Of a DNA stretch of 64,000 nucleotides, positions 35,471 to 47,797 are shown in pieces. A program made the position numbers and the translations under genes. Under the pieces are notes generated by a model that was given only the letters and a program-made list of their open reading frames with translations, was not told the DNA's origin and ran no database searches. The stretch is from Odobenus rosmarus divergens (lineage: Eukaryota; Chordata; Mammalia; Carnivora; Odobenidae). Where the stretch lies: contig NW_004450477.1 in assembly GCF_000321225.1 (NCBI RefSeq), positions 2,755,299 to 2,819,298 on the forward strand, given 5' to 3'. The first letter of the stretch is position 1. Each line of letters starts with the position of its first letter.

Positions 35471-36271
35471 AGTCCCCTCCAGTGCAGGTGAGGAAGCTGG
35501 TCTGCAGGGGCCTTTGTGCCCCCAGCCTTCTAGTTGATGTGCGTAGGGGTATAAAGGGCTTGTGGAGAGCCCTGGTTTGGCTCTAAGATGCCTAGCTTCT
35601 CAGCCTGTAGCTCATAAACCCCGAGGAACCGTGTGTGTAGGGGGGGGGCATGGACCCCTGAGGTTTCTGCACCGTTTGTGGGTGAGGGAGCTCAACAGCA
35701 AAGAGCGGAGCCCTGAACTTGCCAGGATGGCCCCTTTTGTTTGAAAAGGGCCTGTTTTCTCCCTCACCTGGGCCAGTGGCCAGGCTTGGTAGGCTGCAGT
35801 TTGAGCCTGGTGCCCACTGAGAAGACGGGAGACCCTTTGTCTCCTTCGCTGACTTGCCAGAAGAGCCCCAGACAACACGCCTGTACTCTGAGCTGAAGGT
35901 CATCACCTAGGAGAGTAAGGAAAAGCTGCTCACTGCTTCTCATCCACACCTGAACCAGAGTCTTTCAACTTGTCCAGGGTTTTCGTTTGTGTATGGCTTG
36001 GATTTTCAGGTTTAGTAAGTTAATTAGATTTGGGTTCAAAATGTAGGTGACTTCTCAATGCTGCTTAGTCTAGAAGTGAACAAAGAGGTGACTGGATGAG
36101 GTTTTCTGTCCAATAGTAAGAAGGAAAAACTACTTATTCCTTCAAACTTGACCTCTTGGGATGCAAAAAACTCTTTGAGAATCTGATGGAAGGCTGTGGA
36201 ACCCCTCCTCACCTAAAACCTTGCACACCAGCCCTGGGCCAGTGCTGGGCTGCCTCCGAATAACCTGGAAG

Positions 36272-36615
36272 AAAGCTGCCTAGAAATACTGGCTTCTAGG
36301 CGCCTGCTTTAGGAGGGTGGGCTGAGGCCCAGATTCTCACCTCTTGAAAAGCTCCTCAGGTGGTCTGCTGTTTGGCTGGGAACTTACAGCCTAGGTTTTC
36401 AGTGTTGGAGTGGGTCCTACACCCACCTGAGGAACTTGAACAACTTCCCTTCCTGCTCAGCTTCAGACCAATGAAATCAGAACTTGGGGGTGGGTCTAGG
36501 CAGTGGTGCTTTTTAAAGCCCTCTTGGGCTGCCTGGGAAGGAGATGGTTCTGTAGGAAATCCGAGGAGAGAATCTACTCCCATGCTGAGTGGACAGTGGG
36601 AATGGAAAAGCTCTA
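36272..36615 (+). repeat. Local duplicated block, copy 2
   Basis: Direct-orientation partner of 35119-35470, offset about 1,153 bp. By eye most positions agree, with small indels and a more diverged 3' part (ACTCCCATGCTGAGTGGACA versus ACTCCCGCGCTGAGTGGACG). The level of divergence suggests an old event. Confidence 0.85.
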
Positions 36616-37155
36616 CCTTCAAATGTGGATCGCATCACTGGACAAAGATGGCATCCAGCGGGAGTGGGTGAGCTTGGGTGGGCACTGGGCTTTAAGGTGG
36701 GGGTGGGAGTCAGAAGAGACCTGACCTGCGAAGGGGGAGTCCTCTTGGAAGTCCAGTAACCAGGAGGGGGTGTGTGAGTGTACAGAACTTTGAACAGGGA
36801 GGCAGCTGTCTGATGTGGCCCACCCTGATCTCTAGCACCTGAGCCTGGTGGCGGAGGGGATTGGAGCTTGCGGTGGAAGGGGGGAGCTGTGGTACTAGCT
36901 GACTACAGCAAGACAAGGGTAAAATGAGCACCTGACATTAATTGGCTAGTATACAGACAGCAACTTTAGAAAAGTAGTGAGGTTCTGGAGTGGGACCAGT
37001 TTGGGGAGGGGGAGAGAGCAATTATACAAATTAGGTTACCTTGAACCATACTCAAGGTGTGAGGTGGCCAGGTGAGGAATGTTGGTCTGGGACCCAGGTG
37101 ACGAGCATCAAAGACCAAAGAGGCTGGGGTGATTCCTTGGAGGAAAACTTCTCTT

Positions 37156-37321
37156 TATTTAAAAAGATTTGGAGACAGAGAGTGAGCATGCCAGCACACG
37201 AGCTGGGGGAGAGGCAGAGGCAGAGAATCTTCAAGCAGATTCCCCCGCTGTGTGCGGAGTCTGAGTTCGGGGCTCGAATCCACGACCCTGAGATCATGAC
37301 CTGAGCCACCCAGGTGCCCCT
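37156..37321 (-). mobile_element. CAN-SINE, antisense, with target duplication
   Basis: ATTTAAAAAGATTTGGAGAC, GGGCTCGAATCCACGACCCT and GACCTGAGCCACCCAGGTGC. The perfect repeat AAAACTTCTCTT lies at 37144-37155 and 37322-37333. The head has a deletion of the 'ggcttaaccgact' part. Confidence 0.93.
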
Positions 37322-37695
37322 AAAACTTCTCTTAAAAATGAAGTCTAATTAGATAATTAGGGCCATTTGAAGGATGGTATGTTGATGACAAGATGCTCTT
37401 AGGGGCCTGGGCTTATTTCCTCTTTCTACTTTGCCATCCTTAGGATGTGGCTTCCATCTTTCATGCTTCATCACAGTTCAAATACGGCTGCTCATCTTCC
37501 AGCATCACATCAAGGCAAGAAGGCATGTAGTGGGTAGGGTATACCTTCAACCAAAATAAGTTTCTTGTTGGAGTTCAAATGTAGGCAGTCCTTGGGACTG
37601 GTAAAGCTGCTGTAGCATCCTCAAAATGAGGATTCCATCTCTGCATCCTGAGTAGTCGCTTTATTTGTTAAAAAAATTTTTTTTAAAGCTTTTAT

Positions 37696-37849
37696 TTTTT
37701 TAAAGACTTTGAGAGCATGAGCAGGGGGGGAGGAGATAGCAGACTCCCCGCTGAGCGCAGAGCCCTATGCAAGGCTTGATCTCATGATCACAACCTGAGC
37801 TGAAATCAAGAGTTGGACACTTAACCGACTTAGCTACCCAGGTGCTCCT
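37696..37849 (-). mobile_element. CAN-SINE, antisense, older subtype
   Basis: TTTTTTAAAGACTTTGAGAG, CCCCGCTGAGCGCAGAGCCC, GAAATCAAGAGTTGGACACT and TAGCTACCCAGGTGCTCC. No clean target duplication. Confidence 0.88.
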
Positions 37850-37959
37850 TGATATATATTTAAATAAAACCTGGAACTTCAATTCTTTTTGAATTATTAG
37901 AATAAATCTTACTTGGTTAGCCAATATTGTCTTAATTGGCACCTTAATTTCTAATGTAT

Positions 37960-38139
37960 TTTTTTTTTAAGATTTTATTTGACGGAGACAGCGAGAGAGG
38001 GAACACAAGGGGAATGGGAGAGGGAGAAGCAGGCTTCCCGCTGAGCAGGGAGCCCGATGTGGGGCTCAGTCCCAGGACCCTGGGATCAGGACCTGAGCTG
38101 AAGGCAGAGGCTTAGCCATCTGAGCCACCCAGGCGCCCC
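37960..38139 (-). mobile_element. CAN-SINE, antisense
   Basis: A T10-AAG-ATTTTATTTG tail, AGGGAGAAGCAGGCTTCCCG, GCCCGATGTGGGGCTCAGTC and TGAGCCACCCAGGCGCCCC. Possible short duplication AATGTAT (37953-37959) and AGTGTAT (38140-38146). Confidence 0.93.
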
Positions 38140-38279
38140 AGTGTATGTCATTTTTGTTAGGTTTTAGTATTGAGGTTACCCCAGTTCCCTAAGAATGCCC
38201 GGACTCTCTATCCTTTGTAAGCCCTGGAGAAGGTTAAGCAGGTGTCCAGCAATGGGCAGGATAGTGCAGGTGACCATGG

Positions 38280-38415
38280 AGTCACTCTGCTTTCAGCCTG
38301 GGTCTATTTCTACCAGCTGTGTGACTTGATGCAGTTTATCTCCTTTCTACTAGCATTGTGTTCATCTGCAAAATGGGCACAGCAATGGTACCCACGTTGA
38401 AGGTGGGAGGAACCA
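38280..38415 (+). repeat. MIR SINE, partial
   Basis: ACCAGCTGTGTGACTTGATG, then TCATCTGCAAAATGGGCACA and GCAATGGTACCCACGTTGAA match the MIR centre and 3' half. Confidence 0.65.
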
Positions 38416-40006
38416 GGGATGGGAGATGGAGGACCCCTTCTGTGGACTTGGCTGCCACTTACCACCACTCCCCTCAGCTGACCAGTCCTCTCCTTTGCTT
38501 GCAACTCCTGGGATCTGAGGCTGATTTCTCCGTTGGTTTCCATAGCCCATGGCCCCCGTTGCCACACAGGTTTCTTCCATTGTAGGATTTCATGTACAGG
38601 GGCAGATGGGGAAGGAGGGCGAATGTTGAAGCAGAGGAATTAATTGTAAGTGATAAAACTACAAAATAGGCCTTTCTCCTGTGGTCTTTTAACTCCCTTA
38701 GGGGTTAGCATTACCAACCCAATTGCCTGCTTCCTCAGTGCGCAAGCACAGAAGACAGCCACTCCAGGATGGGGCTCGCTTCGGTGCAGGTGCCCGGGAT
38801 CCCAAACCGCATCACACCACACCCCCGCTGTGGGACTGGAGAATTCTGTGGGAAAACAAGCACTTCCTCAAAATTCGATTTTTGTAGTTGCTTGAAGATA
38901 AAAGCAGGGCTATCAATCGGTGCTCTTGAACTTTTCCAGAAACCTTTTCCCTGGTCATTCCATACTCCCCCCCCCCCCCCATATCCGGGCATCTAAAGCA
39001 TGTACTTCTTTGTCCACATGCTTTATTCGACTCCTAACTGCTGATAGCATGAGTTACAGAAAATCCTGGGGTCTGTGGACTCAGGGTTTGCTGTTACTCA
39101 TCATTAGGGTCTGGCCTTAACTCATTGGTTCTCAGGTTAGTGCTCCAAGCTTGATCTCTGCTATACACCTGTGGCTACTACCCGCCCCCGGACACCCCAC
39201 AGTCTGTTCAGTAGTTCAGGTCCATGCACTTAGAATTTTCTAGCATGATCAGAAGACTTGAAGGTCAACATCTGGATTGTCCAGAGAAAGATTTTTGTAT
39301 GTGAAGAAAGTTTTGCAGTCCGTGTTTATAGGCATCCCAGACTCGGGAAGATGGGTCAAGTGTTGTATACTTGAGAGAAGTTCCTCGAGACCAGTGCCTT
39401 GCACATAACAATTGTAAAACAATCAGATAAAGAATAGAGGGGCTCGAGGGGATCTGAAGGGATCGTGAATGCAGATTTTCTGCTTATAAGCAGCTGCTGG
39501 GCTGGAGGCCACTGCATGATTTTGTAGGCCTCTGCAAGTGGTTTTCCTTTCTCCTTTGGAAGAGACCATTTTTAAAAGCCACATATTCCCCCTCTTACCG
39601 GGTCTCAAGAATAAATAAAACTGTTGCAGTGATTACTGTGAATTCGTAATCATGATGTCAGCCACGTGTCCTGGTGAGCTTTTGTTCCTTTCCCTCCGGC
39701 ACCACCCCAAAACCCGGAAGCCAGAGAGCACTGGCAGACTGGGGAAAGGAGTGGCCAGAAAAGTGATGCGAGGGGGCTCAGCCACTGAGAGACCCCGTAG
39801 GTTATCTGCTGCTATGCTGGTCGGCTGTCTCCATTTTACCTTTATTCACTGGCTCTTCCCTTTGTCCAAATCCCAAAGCCTTTGTTACCCCTAGGTAGCC
39901 AGGACACCTGTTTTCTCCCAGCTGTCCTCTCAACTGCTGGGTGCTTTAGTCCTCCTCTGCACACGGTGGGACGAGCCCCACTAGAAGCATAAGTGGGGAG
40001 GAGGGT
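38416..40006. other. Intronic sequence, nothing recognised except a poly-C tract
   Basis: Unassigned intron. An uninterrupted C14 run at 38967-38980 is the only notable low-complexity feature. Confidence 0.4.
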
Positions 40007-40019
40007 CCATCCTGTTTTC

Positions 40020-40187
40020 TCTAAAGAGTTTGAGGGTGCAAGAGAGTGTGAGCACGAGTGGGGAGAGGGAGAAGCAGGCTCCCTGCTGAGTGGGGATCCC
40101 CATGTGGGGTTTGATCCTGGGACCCTGAAATCATGACCTGAGCCGAAGGCAGACGCTTAACTGTCTTGAGCCACCCAGGCGCGCCCC
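40020..40187 (-). mobile_element. CAN-SINE, antisense, about 0.54 kb before the second FHOD3 exon
   Basis: GGGAGAAGCAGGCTCCCTGC, GGGGTTTGATCCTGGGACCC and GAGCCACCCAGGCGCGCCCC. The perfect 13-bp repeat CCATCCTGTTTTC lies at 40007-40019 and 40188-40200. The poly-T tail is absent, so the insertion is 3'-shortened or its tail has decayed. Confidence 0.95.
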
Positions 40188-40728
40188 CCATCCTGTTTTC
40201 ATGGTATAAATTGGCATTCTTGAGAATAAATGGCCCGTAAGCTCTTTGGTGGACTCCTACTTCCTGTGAGCGAAGGGTAAAAGCTGTAACCATCTTGACT
40301 TAGTGCACAGCAAACCGGCTTTTTGATGACCCCACTGTGTGCCCTCTTCTTTAGCCAAAAAATGTAAAAATGGTCAAGCAGATGTGTGTTGTTACATTCC
40401 AGGGATTTCACTTGATGGGCACGGATTTTAAAGTTTTCCCAACATGGTCAAGCATGAATACACACTATATGGATGGAAGGAGTTGACCAGGTTTGGTAAT
40501 AAAATGTGTATGTGATCCCACAGAATCAAACTTCATCGTTTAATTTTTTGTAAAGCCCTGTGACATCACGTTATTTCAGGGTAGATTCTCGTTCTGTTTC
40601 GGTCCCTGCTTATCTAGAGTCTCTCTGAGGTGGGTGTGCCAGAAGCTTCAAGTTGATTGACAGCATGTAGGTGTCCTCTTGGTGACCACGCTGATCCCTG
40701 TGTCCATTTTGTTTTCTGTCTCCATTAG

Positions 40729-40793
40729 GCGGGGCAAGAAGCACAGCATCATCCTGAGGACACAGCTGTCTGTGAGGGTCCACGCCTGCATCG
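40729..40793 (+). CDS. FHOD3: FHOD3 internal coding exon (GTPase-binding domain part 2)
   Basis: This 65-nt exon supplies the last base of the split Gly codon, then encodes RGKKHSIILRTQLSVRVHAC followed by Ile. It ends one base into the next codon, expected to be Glu. The sequence matches FHOD3 (about residues 91-112). FHOD1 has a related ILRTQLSVRV core but different flanks. The acceptor is a pyrimidine tract ending ATTAG at 40724-40728, and the donor is GTGAGTG at 40794. A possible branch point is CTGAT at 40691-40695. The phases (2 in, 1 out) fit the exon at 30442 with no frame break. The segment leads into the armadillo-repeat FH3 region, whose exons lie beyond the window. No stop codon or frameshift is present, so the gene looks functional here. 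Confidence 0.95.
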
Positions 40794-40849
40794 GTGAGTG
40801 ACATGTGCGGAAGGGGATACTTCCCATCTTCCCTCAAGTGATTAAACGT

Positions 40850-43800
40850 GTGATAAGAAACGTCCTCTAAGCAACAAAATACTTGGGATACTTAGGGTTA
40901 TGCTATCTACTTGGGTAAGCCCCTACCCCAGATTGTTAGTTTAGTGAAGCAATTTCCGGCAATAGCTTTTGAAGCCCTGTTTTGTTCTGATTTCCTTTGC
41001 TGTTCGGCGAGTGAATAGAGCTGGAGGTAAAGACAGATTGTTGATGAGGTTCTTTGTGGGGCAGTGTCTGTGTGAACCTCCAGCCAGTTGAAGTGATCGT
41101 CACGTGCCTTCTGGTGGCTCTTGAAGCTCCCTATGGGGACGTGGGGGTTGCGGCTCCAGGCTGTGGTCAGGTGATAAAAAACAGACCTGTCAGGTCAGCG
41201 TAACATGGGGCATACAAAGAAACAAAGCAATATGGTGTCGAGGGGATATATTTGTGGTTCAGAATGGTTTGAGAGTGTCACACAGGGACCCCACTGGGGC
41301 CATTCCTGCAGCTATTTCCTGTACCTCTTGGTTTCCGCACCTACACGTGTGGGGTTGAATGGCAATGAAAGCAGTTATTGATGTTAAGTAGACCATTTTT
41401 ATGTGAGGTGTATCTAAAACCATGGCCTGGTTTCCTCCTGGCGTTGGGTTAAGTTGAGGCAAGTATCTAGTGTCATAAAAAGAAGAAAATTAAAATTCAT
41501 TTTATACATAGAAGTTTTCCATATCTGCGTCCTTTTGCTTGTATTATAAGTTGTGGTCTTAATTCAGGCCTCTCGTTAAGAGAGCATAAATCATTGTGTT
41601 GAGGCCCAGTCTACACCTGGAGTGTGGGGACTGAGTGGAGTGGGAAGGATTGTTTCTGGTCCCTTCCCTTTCTCCCTGCTTCTCTGTTTTGGAGACCCAG
41701 GGATGGGGTGAGGAAGTGGCTGGACGTGGGGGGAATCCGTGTAATTTTAGGTCATCTAGTATTAAATGTGTGAGGCCGGAAGATCTCCAGGGACCATCTC
41801 TGGCCAACAAGGAATCGTATAGCAGACTCCTCTCAGGGTGGGAGGGCTCCTAATCTTGTTGGAAACATAGATCGGTAGAAACTTCAGCACTGACTGTTCA
41901 CTTCTCAGCTGCCTGTGGCACTGAGTGACCATGAACCATGTACTATAAAAATATACACTATATATTTAATCATTTGCTTTTAATTACCTGCTTTACACTT
42001 TTCCCTGTTACTTCATATATATATAAATCATGTCCACCTGAAGAAAAGGCCTGTGACCTATGACTTTGGGTAACCCCACCTTCTCCCACAGCCAGATCTA
42101 GAACAAATTCCAGTATGTTATGTGCTGAATACTGTTGAAGTTAACTATTGGTTGAAGTATAGCTGATAACCTGTAGAGATTTGGGACATGAAGATGAATT
42201 GGTATTTACCAAGATAGTAAGGTGGTGGAAAGCATGTTAACACTAAAATAGGGTAGATCAGAATCCTAGTGAACTAATTCCTTTTATGTAAATTCACTTT
42301 TTGTACTTAAATATTTCAAGTACAGGACTTTTTTAAACCGGCTTCTATGTTACGGACTTGCTGCATTAACTTAGGTATTCTGTCGTCTCCTGTAATATAT
42401 GTACCATGTAAAACACACAACCATAGCGCACTGAGCCCCAGCAGCCCGTCCTGCGCTCTCCCAGGACATGCATTCCTTCCTGCTGGAGGGGTTGAACTGG
42501 GTGCTGACAAGATCGGAGTGTTTGTTCCCAAACCTCCTTAATGCCAGTTGCACTTGCTATTGGAATGACGTAATTGAATGAAGTGGTAGGTGAATATCCT
42601 ATAAACTGATTAAGAGTATAAAAAGTCACTGCTTTGAAAATTCATTGACTATTTTGGACAAGATTCAAAAGTGGTTACTACTAAAGCATTTGTCAACACA
42701 CGTGGGTTGCAACAACTATAAAAGTTGGAATATTGCAAAAAATCTAGAAGGGCTGTAGTCTTCACAAGTAGTCTGTTCTTGCTTGACTTCACAGAAATTG
42801 AGACTGGAAATCCCGGGACCACATCAGTGGAGGGGTTCATGAAAGAAGGTCCACAGAAAATTCTAGTTAGTAGACCCTTATTCAAAGAAAGGTCCTAGCT
42901 TGAAAGTGAGTGTGAAGGTGTGTGTCCTTATTATGCTGTATGCCCAGTGTCTCATCACAGGCAAAACCAAGATGATCAGGTCCTATAACTGCACATTAAA
43001 ATAAAGTCTTAAGGTGTTTATTCAAAAGGATTTTGTGCTTTAATTCTCCCCATTCATTACTTCAGCCCTAATTACGTCGGATAGGAGGGTTTGACTGTAT
43101 AAATTAACATCAGTACCCAAGAAGGCAAAGTTTTTCCTGTGTATTAAACGCTCTTTCTAGTCCCATTTCCCATTATTGGCAAGATCTTGAATAGCTTTAT
43201 TATAATAGCACTTAACATTATCCTTTGGTTATGTATCGAAAATGGAATGTATGCATCGTGTGTATGAAGTACCAACCCCCATTGTGACATATTCTTTGCC
43301 TTTCCAAATGGCAATATTAGAGGAGATTTCTTTGGGATGAAAAACCCAAACCTGGAACAATCTTCAGTCGAAATGACAAAAGAAAACATGACGAGAGGGG
43401 AGAAAACCTTTTTCACATCAGCTGGTTGAGTCCTTGTTTCTTTTCCAGATGACTTCCCCTCCTTGCCATATAAGCAATGGTTGAACTATGACAGGCATTG
43501 GACAATCACTGTTCCCTTACCCCTGGCACTATATGCCATTTCCCCAAAGACCCCTTTCCCCACCACGAGATTGGACTGGAAGGATCCAGGATCAGTTTGG
43601 GCCTATGGGCTTAAAATGTTATCAACTAAATTTCTCAAATGTTTTTTTCACCCTACAATCTTTTCTCGTTCATTCCTGCTTTTATTAAGTATAGGAATGT
43701 TTAGAATCCGGGACTGCATGTTGATGAATTGGAAGTGACATGCCATTGGAATTCTCCCGTGTTAACTTTGGGACTCTGGCCCTGATTGGGACAGGAGTGG

Positions 43801-46800
43801 AGCCTTTATGGTCCACAACCGAACAGACCTCACAAAGTGAAGGCCGTTGGGCACTGCTTTGAAGGTCATGGCTGGCAGCCAACACAGGCCTTTTCTGACA
43901 GTGCAGCAGGGCTAAAGCAGGAAGTTGGAATGAGATCTTGGTATGGAGATGCTCCTCTCCCCTGTAATTTTTATTTCTTCGCACAGTTCTGAGTATGACC
44001 ACTTGATGTAACAATGTAGCAAACAATGTATGACTCGCCTTCCAAATCTAGCTTCAGTCCCTCAGAAAAACCAGTGGTCACTTTGTAGGCATGAACTTAG
44101 AGATGGATGGAAAAAAATCTATGACAGGCATGTAAAGTCTGCATTTTTATGAGGTTAGCTAGAGAAAATAAATTTTTTGGTCTCTGCAAGTGATCCTATT
44201 TCCAGACACCAGAAAAATGTTCAGAGGGCTCTGATGACTCAATCTCATCTTGAAGAGAAAAGGAGTGGAGGAATTGTAGGGCCGAGAGATGGAATTGAGG
44301 ATTTAAAAACAAAACAGATTTGAAGTTGTTAGGATCCTTAAGGTAATATCTGAGTGTTTGCTACTGGCTTGCTTTGAAGGCATTTTGTTGGACTTAAAAC
44401 CTTGGTGCTTCAGTTTTCTGGACCAGATCCTGTCTTCTCATTAAGAGAGTAAACTCTGTCCAGTGAGAGTCTGCGGCCCATAAGGTGGACACTTTCAAGT
44501 ATCCAGCGTTGAGTTAAAAGGATAAATTGTCTGAAGGTTGCAAGGTATCCTTTCCGATGGCAGTTTTGAAGGACAACCTGGTACAAAGGGTTTTTAGAGT
44601 CTTTAGAGGCATTTTCCCCAAACCTAGGAGATGATGAGATCTGCTCATGAAGATACAGATGAGATAGGCAGAAATTGGCAAGGTAGCTGAGGTGACTAAT
44701 CTCTCCATTAGGTTAATCTCCTTGCTCGTTAAAGGTCAAATTGCAGAGAGGACACTTGTAGAAGCAAGAAAAATCACACAAGAAGACTGCTTCACCCATT
44801 GAGGCAAAAAGTAGTCTATTTCCAGCAACACAAACAACAGAACAAGGCATCAGCTATCATTTGCCAAGACTTCTCCTGAGCTAAGTCATGCAGTTCTGCT
44901 TTGTGCTATACTGTTCCGCTGAAGAGGCGAATGACAAATGGAGGTGGGGGGGGGTCGGCTAGCATTTCAGGAAGAACCTTCTGGTGCAGGAGTGACTGAG
45001 GGGATTCATGACCACTGACTTCACCCTACCCCCAACCCCCACATACATTTTTGTTCTCCAGTCCTTTCCTCAGGCTCTGCCTTCTTAGGCCTAGGCTTGT
45101 ATCCTCTTACACCTTGCCAAGCCTTCTGACTGGGCCCAGTACCACTTCCCCTGCTTCTGAGCATCTTTCCCTCTCAGTGTTAAGTTGGAGCTGGGGTTTT
45201 ATGTGGCTGAGCCCTTCTGGCCCTGCAGGGAGGCCTCCCTCCAACTTTTTTTTGATGTTTCACTTGCCCCTCGGGTGGGCTGTTACGTGACACTGGGTTT
45301 TGGACTGATATTTAGATTCCAATGTGGTCCTCCCTGCCTCCTGACTCTAGAATTCCCATGAAAACTAAAGGTTTCCTTCTACAAACGGGGAAATGCCTTT
45401 CTGACCCTCTTGGGCTTCATAGCACCTGGGTGGTATTTCTAAATGAGCTAATCAAGAGGAGGAGCCTCTTAGCACGGGGTGCAGGATGGGTGTGAGTGCG
45501 CGCTGAGACACTGGAAGCCTGTGTGGTAGCTTGTGTGTCCTGCCCCCGCCCCGGGTGCTGCGAAGAGGAGTGGGTCCACACAGGTGCTGCTGGCCCTATA
45601 TTGTCTAAGGGGGCGGGCCCCCATGCATCTACTGGGTGACCGTGGAAACCATAAACTAGGCTGTTGTGTCCAGAACCACCCCCATAGTCCCTCTTTTCTC
45701 TCCTGGCCCCCCGCCCTCCTGTGTCTGACTCCAAGTCTTGGGCCTGGGCTTCTTGCTGACTCTGCTCTGCATTCCCCCAGCTTCTGCTCTTATCCTACCT
45801 CCGTAGCCTTGGGACAGGGACAAGGGCAGGGGTTTCCTCCTGCCCTGTTTGTGGATGTCACGATGGCCAAGCTCAGAGTGTCCTGGCTATGTCCTTCCCT
45901 AGTGGGGTTAGGCACAGCAGGTCACATTTCCTATTTTCTGTCCTTTCACGTAGGGATCCATGGATTTTCCAGAAATCCTGGAGCCCATATCCTGTCCATG
46001 CCTTTCTGTAGAGACCTGGGTGGCTGGCTGTGGCCTCGGCACAAAGTGGGCTCAGGTTTGAAATTCTGCGTCTCCCTTTGTAGCAGGAGACTTGTAGTAC
46101 TCCTGTGTATTGTTAAGCCTCCCTTTTATACCCCATCAAGTCCGTGGCCCGTTTTTACACACCGTTCTGTTCTCTAGGTAAAAACAGGCTCTCTGGGCTA
46201 ATCAGATAAACACCTCCCATCACTTGTTTCCTATTAATCTACCTCAGCTCCCAGAATGTCCACATGTCTAGAAGGCCACTGGGTCTGGGCCGGGATCAGC
46301 CTTTCCACTCTGTGTTGGTGGCAACCTCTAAGGGAACTTATGGCCAAACAGTGACTGACAGATGTGCCCTCACCAACCCCCCCTCCCCGCCAAGGGAGAA
46401 AGCCTATGGGGAAGCATGTGGAACATCCCACTAGGTGGTTAAACTGCCCTGAGTCTAGTGTTTAAATGCTGATGGCTATTCAGTTCTGTCACACCTGTCC
46501 ACACATGCTGTAATCTTAGAGGATAGTGTAGAGATACGTCAGGAATGATTTGTTGCCAGGAATTAAAAGAACAATTAGAGAATGAATTTAAAAATGACTC
46601 TACTGTCTACAGACATACAGGTAAACATAAATACAGGGAGTGGATAAAGAAAAGGAGATACACCTATGAGAGAATTAGCATGAGAACCTTCCAGATACAG
46701 CTGGAAACTCAGGTCAGCTGTGGGAATTAAGAGGAAGGAAAAATGAGCAAATGTGGATTGACCCACAGGAAAGAAAAAGTCATATGGGGGTCTCCTAAGG

Positions 46801-47789
46801 CGGTTTGACTTCACATTTGTGCGCTTACCTTCCCCCTTTGACATTATTTAAATTATTCGTTCTTTGCCTCTTTAGAACTTTTTTACCTTTTATCTCTGAA
46901 GAGGTTAGATTGTTGGATAATTTTTGAGCATTGCCTTAGAACCATTATTGATGTTTGCTTTGCCCTGTCCTAATAATTGTTTATATCCTTAACGAGGAAC
47001 ATGACATTCTGGCAGAAATGGACTCTGGAGAATGTAGTCCTAGCGGTGGGGACACCCTGTAGCAGATGTTACAAGTTTAAACCACGTGCTGGCAGCTAGA
47101 CTCCAAAGTTGCTGTCCAGCAGAACCTTCAGTTTATCCAGAAAACAACCCCTGGTAAGGAAACCACCATGCCTTTGAATGAGTTCTTTGAATTAGTTCTA
47201 GAATGTCGCTGTAAATGCTTTTTACTTGTAGGTCTGAGCTGCCTGGGGAATGTAATGCAAGCTCTAGAGATGGGCTTTCTGCACCTGAGGCTCCCCCCAT
47301 GAAGAGTCTGCTTCATTTTCTGTCATGGAACAGTAAGAGGAAACAAAGTGATTGGTTACTAGAAATTTTGGTATCCAGAGGGCATGGGAGCTGAAAAGTA
47401 GGATGGATGGCTTGCATATGCCTTGCTACAAGGTGGTTCTTCAAGGATTAGATGTGCACCCATGTGTTTTTCCGGTCTTGCTGAGGGACTTAGAAAAAAT
47501 GGATTCTTGGGTGGGGATTCTTGGCGCATTTTACTGATTCCCATTGCGTTAGAAATACCAAATGGGAAATATTTTAACTTGGGAATCAAAACACATGGAA
47601 AGCATTAGAAGTTGAGCAACACATGCAGCCAGTTCAAAATTTAATTCAAAAACAGTAAAAAAGGTGTTTGGGAATTGGTTATAAGTGCTGTAGTCTCAAG
47701 TTCATATGCGAGAGTAGTAGTGACAATAGCAAAAGGAGAAAATGAAAAAGGTTAGCGTAATTGGGATCTTGTTAGTTTAATTGGAAAGG
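40850..47789. other. Intronic sequence, nothing recognised
   Basis: About 6.9 kb with no SINE and no repeat I could name, an unusual gap for this window. It has AT-rich (41900-43450) and GC-rich (45000-46400) parts. The 214-codon ORF at 45533-46177 shows no family features. A short (TA)n lies at 42017-42024. Confidence 0.4.
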
Positions 47790-47797
47790 AGAAAACA

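Larger units (their letters stand above)
30549..40728 (+). other. FHOD3: FHOD3 intron between the two exons
   Basis: A complete 10,180-nt GT-AG intron, with donor GTAAGA and acceptor ATTAG. It holds L2, MIR and MER5-like fossils, a locally duplicated block and five CAN-SINEs, four of them antisense and crowded into the last 3.6 kb. No further exon-like ORF with splice sites was recognised. Confidence 0.9.

Noticed and set aside
45533..46177. 214-codon ORF, the longest in the window
   Set aside because: No recognisable domain, low-complexity Pro/Ser/Leu-rich composition from GC-rich DNA, no splice or promoter context, and it sits in an intron. Treated as chance.
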